Below are positions 63,606 through 64,000 of a DNA stretch of 64,000 nucleotides, piece after piece; within the stretch, counting starts at the first letter, position 1; each line of letters starts with the position of its first letter. The DNA comes from Paragordius varius. Taxonomy: Eukaryota > Nematomorpha. The position numbers and the translations under genes are program-made. The stretch covers positions 8,866,001 through 8,930,000 of the forward strand of contig OZ176050.1 of assembly GCA_964247055.1 (NCBI GenBank), read 5' to 3'. The notes beneath the pieces were generated by a model, which was not told where the DNA came from, ran no database searches, and worked only from the letters and a program-made list of their open reading frames with translations.

Positions 63606-64000
63606 CTACACATAAAAAGGAGAACATTATTATATAATCTAGATTGAACTATATTTAGAAAAGACAAATATGTCATATTAGTTAAACTTTTAACCATTAT
63701 GAGACTTTTTTGATATATCTTATTATTATAAAATTAGAAAAACTGTAATTTTTTCATAAAATAGACAGTCAATTTACAACATAACAGTTATATTGTATCT
63801 TATATTTCATCAATAATCAAAATATATAAATTTTAAATACTATTGTAAACCTTAAACACCTGCATTTTTCTTTAAAGTTTTATAAACACAAATCTGTAAA
63901 CGAAAGTTAGTGAACGTACATTTATTTTTTGGATTATGTGATAAATTTTCTGTACCAGATCCAATCAACATATTTGGGTGAGATGATGAGTTAGATATGG
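63606..64000. other. Upstream intron of the Dishevelled gene, window edge
   Basis: No sequence here matches the missing N-terminal half of the DEP domain. At the very edge (about 63,850-64,000, minus strand) an open stretch rich in Ser and Asn (SNSSSHPNMLIGSGTENL) could be coding but is not recognisable. Confidence 0.35.

Overview
The window is AT-rich (roughly three quarters A+T by eye) eukaryotic DNA carrying spliced, animal-type genes: a MOF/KAT8 histone acetyltransferase, an antistasin-like secreted inhibitor, a BTB-BACK-Kelch protein, an RDH13-like dehydrogenase, an A1CF/RBM47/SYNCRIP-type RNA-binding protein, a histidine acid phosphatase relative and the DEP region of Dishevelled. Dishevelled, antistasin and KLHL proteins point to a metazoan. 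The striking feature is a set of eleven introns of only 21-31 nt, placed by protein-family alignment and reading phase, next to introns of up to about 3.9 kb. Very short introns of this kind are known in dicyemid mesozoans, so a dicyemid or similarly reduced invertebrate is possible, but this is inference and not proof.

Layout. 1-1,450: intergenic with a 263-bp hAT-type MITE. 1,451-5,014 (-): complete KAT8/MOF gene, 10 exons. 5,015-8,225: intergenic with decayed repeats. 8,226-10,018 (-): secreted antistasin-domain protein, 5 exons. 10,019-12,595: intergenic with a MITE and a C13 run. 12,596-24,186 (+): a very long coiled-coil protein with an FN3-like domain near its end, about 13 exons. 25,586-32,490 (-): KLHL protein, 12 exons, roughly one kelch blade per exon. 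32,491-38,194: repeat-rich stretch with a TIR element and a degenerate two-part satellite. 38,195-38,769 (-): a 105-residue secreted protein of unknown function built from small symmetric exons. 40,594-43,096 (-): RDH13-like SDR with three tiny introns. 43,547-52,281 (+): RNA-binding protein with three RRMs and a long Asn-rich tail, 15 exons, divergent from the SDR across about 450 bp. 52,282-55,386: intergenic with a LINE relic. 55,387-56,789 (+): secreted histidine acid phosphatase relative lacking the usual HD motif. 57,645-61,100: hAT DNA transposon with a perfect 8-bp target duplication and an internal inverted partial copy. 63,195-63,605 (-): 3' end of a Dishevelled gene whose 5' part lies beyond the window.

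The genes are unrelated housekeeping, signalling and secreted functions with no operon-like arrangement. What unites them is architecture: phase-consistent exons, tiny introns in all four of the longer minus-strand genes (none were seen in the plus-strand genes or in the small secreted gene), and low-complexity Asn-rich insertions in several proteins. All exon borders were read by eye from GT/AG sites, phase and family alignment; none has transcript support here.
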